Positions 45,185-54,705 of a stretch of DNA of 64,000 nt are shown here, one piece after another. The notes beneath the pieces are model-generated. The model saw nothing but the letters and a program-made list of their open reading frames with translations. It had not been told where the DNA came from and did no database searches. Source of the stretch: Ariolimax columbianus (Eukaryota > Mollusca > Gastropoda > Stylommatophora > Arionidae); the NCBI GenBank assembly GCA_036924085.1, contig JAVGWX010000007.1:75385948-75449947 (forward strand), given 5' to 3'. Every line of letters starts with the position of its first letter. Position 1 is the stretch's first letter. The position numbers and the translations under genes were made by a program.

Positions 45185-45420
45185 AAAGCAGGTGGTGAGT
45201 TGACTAGGACAAATGTCTTCGAACAGAAGAACACGGGTTCCAATCCAATTTTTTTTTCCGTGGTGAAATAAAAAGCTGTCCTGCAAAATACGTGAAGAGT
45301 GCAAGACAAAACGACCGTTATTCCTCAGTTCTGAAAACATACTCATCATTGGGTAGAGCAGGAGGTCTGCTGCAACTAAGACGCTGAAATCAGTGCACCC
45401 TAAGCCGCCTTTTGCCACAT
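45185..45420 (+). mobile_element. Possible tRNA-derived SINE (weak)
   Basis: GGTGGTGAGTTGACTAGGAC (box A-like) and CACGGGTTCCAATCCAATT (box B-like) are about 40 bases apart. The body is unlike the other families here. Confidence 0.35.
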
Positions 45421-45559
45421 GAATACAATTCTAGAGGCATGTTCCTCAACGTCCCAACACATTGTTGTATTTACAGATTCGACGTTCACCCTTTAAGCTC
45501 TAGTCCATGCTGACGTGGCAGATCTTATGTTTTGCAAATACCCCTAGATGTTTGCCGTA

Positions 45560-45970
45560 TTATTTACACCCATGCCGTCAAACGAGAAAGGCAGTGGATT
45601 CATGGACACACACCAAGGCAGACATAATAGCAAAGAAGGAACGAAGACTTGAACAACCATACACAGTAACAACTCCACAAACAACCAGACAACTCATAAG
45701 AACAACAGCAATGGAGACTTAGCTGAACAAATGGACAATAGAAAAAATAGAGCGAAGTCTTCAGAACAAGCCACAATCTAAATGACAGCATCAATTAATT
45801 TACAAGAGGGACCATAATACCGCTTCCAAACTAAGAACTTAACACGTCCCACTCAACAAACGCCTGAACAGAATCTAGTCACAACGCACTCCAGAGTGCC
45901 ACTGGTGTACACGCCCATACTAAACCGATGATCCTCATCTCCTTAACTGCTAAACGCTCAATAATAAGAA
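45560..45970 (+). mobile_element. LINE C-terminal fragment, RNase H to zinc knuckle (degraded)
   Basis: Residues KADIIAKKERRLEQP and a later LNKRLNRI, SQRTPECHWCTRPY block with a following HLLNC match the end of RNase H and the C-x2-C ... H ... C knuckle of I/jockey-type LINEs. Stops interrupt it. Confidence 0.5.
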
Positions 45971-45974
45971 AATG

Positions 45975-46990
45975 CTTCTTCATACGCGGTCGGGTAAATG
46001 AAGAACTTTATACTAAGCTGACATAAACTAACAAACACGTGTAGATACTGTTAGATTGTTGCAATGCATTGGGGCGAAGAGTGAGATCCAACGTACTGCA
46101 ACAACAGCATGCTCAGAGGAAATCTCCGTGGGTGAATGACAACTCATTTAACCAAAGCATAAGCTACCTTGTAAGAAGCCATTTCAGTTTTGTTTTTTCT
46201 CAATAAAAAGAACATGTTAAGAAAGAAACCTGCGTTATGTTGGCTCACATTTTTCCGAGACTTATATTCCCGTGAATTGGGAAAACTTGATAAATGTTTG
46301 GTCTCTAGCGCCGACGTACATTGTACTCATTCAAAATAGGAAAACATTCATTGTATAAGACACACAACACTTTATCGTCTGATTCCACAACGAAGTACGT
46401 TACGATTCATTCTTCATTAGACAGCCGACACTCGCTGTCCACTTTTCTTTATCCCACATAAATGAAAGGTAAAGAAGAATGAACCGAGTCGACCGAGAGA
46501 ACACATTAGGTTCAGGCTTATTGCTCTTAGTCACGCTTTTATTCTGGTGAGTCACATCTATGGTTATCTTGAAAAGTAAAAAACACAAACTACACTTCAT
46601 TCATCTCGAAATCTTGTATGTGCAACACAGCCCTCAACTGACACGTACTATTAATAATTCATAACAGTTCAACACAAGTCCAGCAATGCGTGCTACATTT
46701 AACGGAAATAATACTTTCTCGAACGAAATTTCTGTTTTTTAACAGGCTGTCTCTTGTCTCTCTCCTTTAACGGGTTTTTTCTCTGCCTCGTGTTGTTTAT
46801 TGCTGTTTGTTTCCTTTAGACGATTGCAGGCTACTTTCAACCTCAGATATAGTCTATTAAGTTAAATAAGTTCCCATTCTCAATACCTAGACTCAAATAA
46901 TCAGTTGTAGGCGTTGATAAACAGGTTTACCTCAGCCCGACTAAAGTGCAGGTCCCTCAAATCGGTCAATAAAATAGCCTGTGTCCGAGA
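45975..46990. other. Intronic, nothing recognised
   Basis: No element or coding segment supported. Confidence 0.4.
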
Positions 46991-46994
46991 TCAA

Positions 46995-47212
46995 GATGCT
47001 CAGCAGTGTTGCAGCGGTGAGCAGCCGAAAGCTGACTGCAAACGTTAGGGCCAGTGACCCAGAGCTGCGAAGACCGTTCTACGCCTTCACGTGGTGATCC
47101 TGGATAACAGACTGTAACAGGACAGACTGACTAAGGATAGTTATCGAGGTTAGCGAGGTACCAACAAAATCCCGTACTGAAATCTGATGTATCAGACCGA
47201 AAGGTGCAAGAA
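46995..47212 (+). mobile_element. SINE family C, 5' part
   Basis: Matches 31730-31960: GTTGCAGCGGTGAGCAGCCG, AGCTGACTGCAAACGTTAGG, GTGATCCTGGATAACAGACT, CTGAAATCTGATGTATCAGA. It runs straight into a LINE at 47213 without the 3' part. Confidence 0.7.
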
Positions 47213-47715
47213 AATAGGTATGGCGAAGATGATATTCGACAATATGCGACACATACTGACATCCAAAAAATAAACCATAAATTGAAAATGGGATTTGAAA
47301 GATGTTACGCATACTCGTCATTACTTTATGGCGCAGAAATATGCGCAATGAAAAACAAGTTGGAAAAGAGTATTGAAGTCTTCGAAATATGGGTATATAG
47401 AAGATTGGAACACATTTCTTGGAACACAAATTTGGAGGTATTGGAAAAGTTGGGAGTGAAAAGAGAGTTAATAACCAAAATAGGGTTAGACAGTTACGTT
47501 ATATTGGTCATATAACAAGACAAACCTCCTTGTTGAATACCATACTGGAGGGTAGGGTGGAAGGCAGTCGTTCAAGAGGCAGACGTTTTAAGTTGGTGGA
47601 AAACATCAGGAGATGGCCTCGAAAAAGGCTGTTGGATTGCACCAATATGGCAAGAGATACACTTGAGATACATTCCAGCCGACCTATGATGCGGAGATGA
47701 TACTTAAAGTGAACT
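47213..47715 (+). mobile_element. LINE 3' end (RTE-like)
   Basis: Reads MGFERCYAYSSLLYGAEICA, VFEIWVYRRLEHISW, ELITKIGLDSYV, then after one frameshift (about 47500) QLRYIGHITRQTSLLNTILE, GRVEGSRSRGRRFK and LLDCTNMARDTLEIHS. Both pieces are otherwise open, so it is only moderately decayed. Confidence 0.75.
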
Positions 47716-47719
47716 GAAT

Positions 47720-48045
47720 TTATTCACCCCCATTTCTCTGTCACCGTTACGTCTGTCTTGCGTACCGGGGTGACCCAGCTATTCTTATGACAAGATCAAA
47801 GAATTAGCCGGCTGCTAATTTATTCACACGGTCAATACCTGGTTGCCAGCAGTCCTGCACGTTAATTATGTTTCCTCACGGGATAAACCTTTCTTCAGGA
47901 ACAAAAACGGTTGACATTTTCTTGGGGTCGGCAAGCACGCGGTCAGACTGTCGCGTAATACAACGTCCCCCTTTTAAAAGTCCTTACTTCACAATTGCTC
48001 CTACGAGCAGGGAAAAGCATTTTTCAAAAAGATTGAAAATAAAAA
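47720..48045. other. Intronic, nothing recognised
   Basis: No supported features. Confidence 0.4.
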
Positions 48046-48054
48046 CAACTCATA

Positions 48055-48152
48055 TTGGTGCTGGTCAGGATTGGTGCTGGTCAGGATTGGTGCTGGTCAG
48101 GATTGGTGCTGGTCAGGATTGTGCTGGTCAGGATTGGTGCTGGTCGGTTAAA
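48055..48152 (+). repeat. 16-bp tandem repeat
   Basis: Six copies of TTGGTGCTGGTCAGGA, nearly identical, one lacking a base. Confidence 0.95.
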
Positions 48153-48384
48153 TCTTGGATTGATCAAAATGTTGCTCGTCACCTATAGTTTGGGGATCCA
48201 AGTCCTAAAATCAAAGGAATAAGCTCTTAATGTCCATTCTGTGGCATCAAACAACAACGAACAATACGTTCCAAGGATAAACTGTTTTTCTTTGTTCAAA
48301 TGATTTTTCAGATGCAGCAGTAGATATAACTCTTCAGATATTTGATCAAAGTTCTCAAAACAAATTTAGGTATTTTCGGCTAGA

Positions 48385-48548
48385 ATTTCAAAAGTCCAGT
48401 TTAACAGACACGAAGGTTTTACTCGGTGTGATCGCTCCTCTATGTACGGAAAGTAATGGTAACCACTGCACACCTGCCGTGAAACTTATAACAGCCAAAT
48501 AGGATGTTCCATTTTGACATATTGTTAAAAACATGCTACTTACAGGAG
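48385..48548 (+). mobile_element. SINE family B, copy 4 (5' truncated)
   Basis: Has AGTCCAGTTTAACAGACACG, GTGTGATCGCTCCTCTATG, GTGAAACTTATAACAGCCA and ends ACATGCTACTTAC. Confidence 0.7.
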
Positions 48549-48559
48549 GCAATGTTTAC

Positions 48560-48775
48560 TAGGATTGAAACTCGCTCAGGTTCACAATCTCAAAGTACCC
48601 GGTACGAGTCCCGGCGTATCCAATTTGGCGGATAGGGAGTATTTTCCTTGGTGTGATCGCTTCTATAATTCTACGTTCGGAAGTAATGACAGCAGACCTG
48701 TCAAGAAACTTATAACAGCCGAACGAGTCGTCAGTTGTACAAGCGACGTCCTGCACAGGACGTGCTATTTACTTT
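48560..48775 (+). mobile_element. SINE family B, copy 5
   Basis: Box B-like GGTACGAGTCCCGGCG, then GGTGTGATCGCTTCTATAAT, CAAGAAACTTATAACAGCCG, GCGACGTCCTGCACAGGACG. It is in tandem with copy 4. Confidence 0.75.
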
Positions 48776-48779
48776 TTCT

Positions 48780-49300
48780 GTCCATCCAAAATCAGCTAAA
48801 TTGTCAAATATATCAGCTAAATGTGTGACTGTATAACATGTTATATTGTTTAATAACTAGTCTATATCATATCAGATTAACGTAGTCTCAGATCGCTCTT
48901 TTCGCACAAATGTTACCTTGTTCCCTTCTCACTATCTACACGCTGCAGTCGACCCAGATGTAAATATGTACCTGTCTTACTGTTATGGAAAGAAAGGCAA
49001 CGAATTAAAAAGAATTTCTAACCTTGTTGTGTTTCTTCTGCTAACGATATTATGTTAGTGGATGCGGAAAAATACATAGCCAATACCGGCAGTAAAACAA
49101 GTAAACTACCGTTTAATATAAGTACAGTAACATACACGTACCGACGTTTAAAACTAAAAGATCTTAACCAACTACTATAGAATAAATAGATATAAAACAG
49201 CACAAATAAAATCCGTGTGATAAGTTAAACGAATTGAAGTAAACATGCTCAAGGGATTCATGGTGTAAGCATGTGAGAATAGAAAGCACATAATACACGA
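48780..49300. other. Intronic, trace of SINE family F
   Basis: GCAGTCGACCCAGATGTAAA at 48947-48966 weakly resembles the inverted family F module. Otherwise nothing. Confidence 0.3.
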
Positions 49301-49301
49301 C

Positions 49302-49927
49302 TAGGTATACAATTTTCTTCTTCTTCTTCTTCTTCTTCTTTGATTAACTGTGTTATTCTTCTGGAAGCAAAATGTACGTTTCGTATCTTCGTATGTCCCC
49401 CACTGATTGTCCAGCTTCCCCTGGACCAGACTGTCTCTCTTTGCTGTGAACAAGTCAAGCAGTTCTGCAGGATATGTTCTGGTGTTTGCTTGGGTGCTCC
49501 GCAATCGCACTTGGCGGTGCCTCTAAGACCCGTTATGTGGAGGTTGGCCATGAGTCTGCAATGTTTCATTCCGAGTCTGAAGAGCTTCGTCTGTTCATCT
49601 CTGCCAAGTTTGTCAATGCAATCATTTTCTGGCTTGTATTCCTTGTGCGGGTGTCTCCATTCTATTCTAATTGAACGTCTTATGTTTCTTCGCTTCTTTA
49701 TGGCTCTGTAGAGGGCGAGTCTGCGTGGCTCCACTTCCGGCTTTTCCAAGCTCATCTGCCTTCTTGTTTCGAAGAATCCTAATGGGCTGGAATTCACTAT
49801 AACTCTAAATCAGTTTTTGAGGACATCAGTCCGATATTATAGTTTATTTCATGCGAGAGTGTATCTTGTTTGGGGCTCACTCCTGAAATGAAGTCTGTTA
49901 TAATGCCTGTTTGTATAGGTATACAAT
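49302..49927 (-). mobile_element. LINE with (GAA)n tail and 12-bp target duplication
   Basis: TAGGTATACAAT occurs at 49302-49313 and 49916-49927, bounding a 602-bp minus-strand insertion with a short (GAA)n tail (49317-49340 as TTC). The open frame (49258-49797) encodes RRNIRRSIRIEWRHPHKEY, CRLMANLHITGLRGTAKCDC and a zinc knuckle CGAPKQTPEHILQNC. This is a relative of family B, not the same subfamily. Confidence 0.9.
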
Positions 49928-50064
49928 AAAGGAATGACTACACAACAAAACAATTTTAATAAGAGTTTCATGCTGAAATGTTTGTATTAGTATTCAAAGC
50001 GACTAAGTACCGTAAATGATGTAACATTTTCATGTATATGTGCACTTATGTTTTGTATTTATCA

Positions 50065-50880
50065 ATTAAGAGAAAGCCTTTGACAGAATCTAGACCAATG
50101 TTGTGGCAAAGGCTCTCAGAAACCAGGGCATTTCTGAATATTATATCAAATTGATTGAAGAAACTAACAAAGTCTACAATACAACCATCACGCTATACTA
50201 CCGTTCAGTATATGTTCCGATAGCTAGAGAAGCCCAGCAGGGCGACACCATCTCACCCAAAGCTATCTGCGGCGGCTCTCGAAGAGATTTTTCAACAATT
50301 AAATTGAATCAACAGAGGCGTCAATGTAAATGGCGAGTGGCTCAACCATTGACGTCCTGCAGATGGCATCGTGTTCGTCATTCCTACCATTGAGAAAGCC
50401 CAACAATCCTTGAAATACCTAAGCGGTGTCAGCAGAGCTGCTGGTCTGAAGTTAAATAAAAGTAAAACATGATGCATCAGTAACCCTTTCTGCTCAAAGA
50501 AGGACATCAAGCTGTGCTGAAAATGTCGATAATGGGTAAAATTCGGAACCAACAAATTCGACATAAAACTTTGTTTCGGAACGTTGTGGAAGCAGCGATA
50601 TCACGCAAACATGGCCGTACTGGGCATGTTGTACCCATGCTTGACAACAGATGGACCCGTAAAACAATGTTTTGGTGGACCTATGCCTGTACATATTCAC
50701 GGGGTCACCCAACTATGTGATGGTTGGATGGACTGACCAAAGACATAGGTCCGCATTGGTACAGGATTGCAAAAGATCAGGGTGCATATAGAATATTGTT
50801 GGCTTCCTCGCATAAGACACATCTGCCGTACTGACTCCGAGGATAATCTAATAATCTGAATGTGAATATATATGTTAAAC
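50065..50880 (+). mobile_element. RTE-like LINE, reverse transcriptase and 3' end
   Basis: Reads KAFDRI, VAKALRNQGISEYYIKLIEE, TNKVYNTTITLYYRSVYVPI, REAQQGDTISPK, then out of frame WLNH, the region after ADD, KLNKSK-like, and from 50520 KIRNQQIRHKTLFRNVVEAA, GHVVPMLDNRWTRKTMFWW, GWTDQRHRSALVQDCKRSG. The 3' half matches 36370-36860. Frameshifts at about 50300 and 50700. Confidence 0.8.
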
Positions 50881-50884
50881 ATTT

Positions 50885-52960
50885 CTTTTGAGATTGAGAT
50901 TCTTCTCGACGCAAGGCGTCAAACGCACATGGCTCTTCAAAATGACACTTCGTCCTCGTCCTAGAAAATGGCCTTCATTAGCGCTCGAAGGACAGTTCGA
51001 AAGAGACTCAAGGAGTTACAAGAATTCTAGCTAAGCAGACAGGTAGACGAGATAGAGGCGTTTGCTGTTTCCCATGATCTCAAAGGGTTCTACACGGCGC
51101 TGAAATCACTATATGGTCCACAGCTTTCCGGTAACTCTCCAGTTTGCAACGCCGATGGATTGCTGATAACAGACAAAGATTTGATCCCCCACAGGTGGGC
51201 ATAACATTTCTACAACCTTCTTAACAGTCCATCATCTATAAATGAAGAGGCCATCCAACGCATGCCCCAGGTAGAAATAAACACGGCCATGGATGATATC
51301 ATAACTGAAATAGACAAAGCCATCAAATCTCTTTCTCCTGGAAAAGCCCCTGGAGCTGAAGCAATACCAGCAGAGGTGTATACAGCAGCAGGAACATGTA
51401 TCACCAAAAGGTTCACTGAACTTTTCTGCTCCATGTCGGCTGAAGGAATAGTCCAACAGGAAATGAATGATTCGTCGATAGTGCATATCTACAAGAGAAA
51501 GGCAATCGCCAAGAGTGTGACAACCACTGCGAAATTTCACTGCTATCTATTGCCGGAAAGATTCTCGCGCGCGTGTTGCTCAACCGCCTGAACAAACATT
51601 TTGAGCTAGAGCATCACCTCCCAGAAAGTCAGTGTGGATTTAGTGTTGGTCGAGGTACTGTGGACATGATTTTTGAGGCACGCCAGGGGCAGGAGAAATG
51701 TCGAGAACATATCCGTGAGCTCTATTGTATGTTCATTGACCTCACAAAGGCATTTGATACGGTCAGCAGAGGTGGGCTATGGAAGATCATGTCTAAACTC
51801 GGCTGAACTAGTAAATTTGTAATTGTAGTAAAACAACTCCACGAGGGCATGCGTGCAAGTGTACTTGACAGCGGCGAGATCTCTCCACCATTCGAGGTCA
51901 ACAAAGGTATGAAACAGTGACGTGTACTTGACAGCGGCGAGATCTCTCCACCATTCGAGGTCAACAAAGGTGTGAAACAGGGATGTGTCCTTGCTCCAAC
52001 ACTGTTCAGTATGATTTTTTTCAGCTATGTTGACTGACGCCTTCAAGAATATCAAATATGGCATACCAATAAAATACCGCATGGATGGTGGTCTATTCAA
52101 TTTACGCAGACTGAAGGCGAAGATCAAGGTGATGCACGACATGATATGCGAATTCTTGTTTGTGGATGACTGTGCTCTGAACGGAAAATGCAGGTGTGTA
52201 TGGACCGGTTCTTTGCTGCTTGTGATAACTTTGGCTTGACAATTAGCACAAAGAAAAAACTGAGGTCATGTATTAACTGGCACCAAGCACATCGTATAAA
52301 CAGCCAGTAGTTACATTGAAGGGACAGAAATAAATTACAAGAGGTAGAAAAATTTGCCTACCTACTCTGTCGAGATCAGTGATTATTGCTGATGAGATGG
52401 CTAATAGAATAGCAAAGGCCAGCTCAGCTTTTGGCCCAATGCGCTCAACAGTATGGGAACGTTGAGGAATCAGTATAATGACTAAGCTGAAGGTCTATCG
52501 TGTCGCCATTGTCCCCACCCTGCTCTACGTATGTGAGAGTTGGACTGTCTACGCTGGTGATGTCAGGAGGATACATCATTTTCACATAAACTGTCTGAGA
52601 CGAATATTGCATATACGCTGGCAGGACCATATCACAGATACTGAAGAGCTGTCCAGAGCCAACATGCAAAGTATTCATGCACTTCTGCATAATTCCCAAT
52701 TGAGATGGACTCGCCACCTTGTCCGAATGTTAAACGAAAGACTTCCAAAGAGGCTCCTGTATAACAAACTGAGTGAAGGAGATCGACCACAAAGGGGCCT
52801 AAAAACGTTTAAATGACAGTCTGGAAGAGTCCCATCAGTGCTGTCAAATAGACATTAACATTTGGGAAAACCTGACTCACAATCGTCCAACGTAGAAGAG
52901 CACGTTCAGCGAGGGTTTTCATATCCAGGCAGCTCAGGATAGATGTGCAATCAGGAAGTC
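50885..52960 (+). mobile_element. LINE, linker through 3' domain (degraded)
   Basis: Recognisable order: DLKGFYTALKSLYGPQLSG, DDIITEIDKAIKSLSPGKAP (51290-51350), NRLNKHFELEHHLPESQCGF, VGRGTVDMIFEARQGQEKCR, FIDLTKAFDTVSRGGLWKIM (RT motif A, 51735-51795), VKQGCVLAPTLFSMIF, FLFVDDCALN (catalytic VDD for ADD, 52150-52180), TKLKVYRVAIVPTLLYVCES, LRWTRHLVRMLNERLPKRLL. Related to LINE family A but a distinct family. The tandem repeat at 51860-51985 lies within it. Confidence 0.85.
51860..51985 (+). repeat. 63-bp tandem duplication within the LINE
   Basis: TGTACTTGACAGCGGCGAGA begins at 51860 and again at 51923. At 63 bp the duplication adds 21 codons in frame. The copies differ at a few sites around GTATGAAACAGTGACG/GTGTGAAACAGGGATG. 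Confidence 0.95.
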
Positions 52961-53029
52961 AGGGGCAGATAACATTTCAGAGACAACTGCTGATTACGTT
53001 TGCCATATATATATATATACCTTGGATAA

Positions 53030-53340
53030 AGCAAATAAATAACAAATAACGCCATTCTGCAAGATCTGAGTGTCGAAGAGAGCTGTCTTATAAACCAAGT
53101 TATGCCTCCGAAACTGAGGTTTTTCGGCCACGTCTTGCGACATGACGGACTGGAAAAAGCAGTTTTGGGGGGCTTTGCTCCAGGAAGACGAGGCAGAGGC
53201 CAACCAAGGCGTAGATGGACACAAGACATCAAGGACACTCTAAACATGAACATGGAGCGGGCAGGTAGATTTACTGCTGATGATTCCTGTCGAGTATCTG
53301 TGATGAGACCGACGTTCTGCCAAGGACATGTAACATGATT
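53030..53340 (+). mobile_element. LINE 3' end fragment
   Basis: Reads LRFFGHVLRHDGLEKAVLGG, GRRGRGQPRRRWTQDIKDTL (the GHV-R-DGLEK ... GRGRPRRRW signature of RTE-type LINE ends). Open for 78 codons. An (AT)n/(GT)n tract follows at 53342-53400, and GALNT exon 2 begins 150 bases later. Confidence 0.75.
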
Positions 53341-53491
53341 ATGATATATATATATATGCACGTGTGAATGTGTGTGCGTGTGTGTGTGTGTGCGCGCGCA
53401 AACGACTGTGTGTGTATCCTGAAGAAACTTTATTCCACAACAACTTCAGCAGATGTGAACAAGTAGTCAATGTTTTATGATTTCATCACAG

Positions 53492-53645
53492 GAGAAAACG
53501 GGAGACCAGTGAAGTTTCAGATAGACAACCTAACGAAAGAACAGAAGCAGAAGAAGGAAATTGACTTTCAAATCCATTATTTTGATGAATGGGTCAGCAA
53601 GAAGATATCAGTCTCCAGGTTCTTACCGGATGACAGAACTATACC
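53492..53645 (+). CDS. GALNT: Polypeptide N-acetylgalactosaminyltransferase, coding exon 2
   Basis: This exon enters in phase 1 from the acceptor TTTCATCACAG and leaves in phase 2 at the donor CC|GTGAGT (GT at 53646). It encodes GENGRPVKFQIDNLTKEQ, then IHYFDEWVSKKISVSRFLPD and DRTIP. Joined to exon 1 this gives ...HGKPGDPGENGRPVKF. That matches the family pattern G-P/KPG-x-x-GKPV ... FN-x-x-S-x-x-I-x-x-x-R-x-LPD-x-R directly before the catalytic GT-A domain. Length (154 bp) and both splice sites are consistent. The UDP-binding, Mn-binding (DxH) and ricin-type lectin exons should follow beyond 64000. The donor region is the start of a degenerate tandem repeat. Confidence 0.85.
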
Positions 53646-54300
53646 GTGAGTATACGATTGGCTAATTATTTATTAAGAAAACTATACTGGAGTATACGAC
53701 TGATTGCTTGTTTTAAAATATACCTATACTGGAGTATACAGATGGCTACTTTTCCCAAAACAGAATTACACAGTTAGTATAAATTTGGCTACTTGTTTCA
53801 AACCAGAACTATACAGTTGTATACAACTGGTCACTTGTTTTAAAATATAACTTTACAAGTTCACACTGCCAGAGTAGTCTGCCGGAGTGTTTGTGTATGA
53901 CAAGGACAAGAATAGCACCACTGTCTCACAGAGAGCATGTCGTAAGAGGCAACTGTGTGACAAGGCATAACACCGGCCATAGTTAGGTGGTTTCTTTGGA
54001 GCAGCATTGATGGCGTCTAACAGGCTGCGTGTCTACTTTGCTCTAGTTTTTGAGTGTATTAATATAGACTCGTACATCGGTTAACCACTCTCCATAAGCA
54101 CTTGTTTGTCCCAACTCAGCGGAGTATTAAGCTGCTCGACCCTAGCCCACTAAGCAGGAAACCTTTCTCTCAGCTACATCCAGCTCATACAAGAGATGGG
54201 ACCTGCACGGGGGAATCTGCCGCTGTAGAAGTACAGGTCGACTAAGAGTTAAGAACTTTACAAGTGAGTATAAAATTGGCTAATTGTTTTAAAACAGGAC
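53632..54300 (+). repeat. Degenerate 43-bp tandem repeat starting in exon 2 and its splice donor
   Basis: Units begin at about 53636, 53683, 53725, 53765, 53806 and 53848, then 54254 and 54300 after an insertion. Each has the pattern AGAACTATACCGTGAGTATA, then GGCTACTTGTTTTAAAACAG-like sequence. The first unit includes the last ten bases of exon 2 and the functional GTGAGT; the unit at 54254 has a second GTGAGTATA. Confidence 0.75.
53849..54265 (+). mobile_element. SINE-like insertion with 12-bp target duplication
   Basis: AACTTTACAAGT at 53849-53860 and 54254-54265 bounds a 393-bp insertion. It contains GCATGTCGTAAGAGGCAACT (53935-53954), the core found at several other loci. No clear tRNA-like head is seen. 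It interrupts the 43-bp repeat, so it is younger than that array. Confidence 0.75.
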
Positions 54301-54414
54301 TGTACCGTTAGTATACATACATTTGCCTATTTGTCAAAAAGACAGTAAGTAGGTCGCAAACTGATATGCAATAGCTAAAAAATGTTGTTGGTAGTTTTTT
54401 AAAGGAGCCATTAA

Positions 54415-54705
54415 GTGGTAGCAACATCCAGCTTTGTGATTACTGTAGGTAGCAGACACTAGGTGGTAGCAACATCCAGCTTTGTGATTACTGTAGGTAG
54501 CAGACACTAGGTGGTAGCAACATCCAGCTTTGTGATTACTGTAGGTAGCAGACACTAGGTGGTAGCAACATCCAGCTTTGTGATTACTGTAGGTAGCAGA
54601 CACTAGGTGGTAGCAACATCCAGCTTTGTGATTACTGTAGGTAGCAGACACTAGGTGGTAGCAACATCCAGCTTTGGGATTACTGTAGGTAGCAGATGTT
54701 AGGTG
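54415..54705 (+). repeat. 48-bp minisatellite
   Basis: Six nearly identical copies of AGGTGGTAGCAACATCCAGC, TTTGTGATTACTGTAGGTAG, CAGACACT. The 16-residue Cys/His-containing frame on the minus strand arises from the 48-bp period. Confidence 0.95.

Larger units (their letters stand above)
44920..53491 (+). other. GALNT intron 1, filled with retroposons
   Basis: GT at 44920 and AG at 53490-53491 (TTTCATCACAG) define an 8,572-bp phase-1 intron. It holds at least four SINEs, a SINE-like repeat and several LINE pieces, listed separately. Most are on the same strand as the gene; 49314-49915 is the clear exception. Confidence 0.8.
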
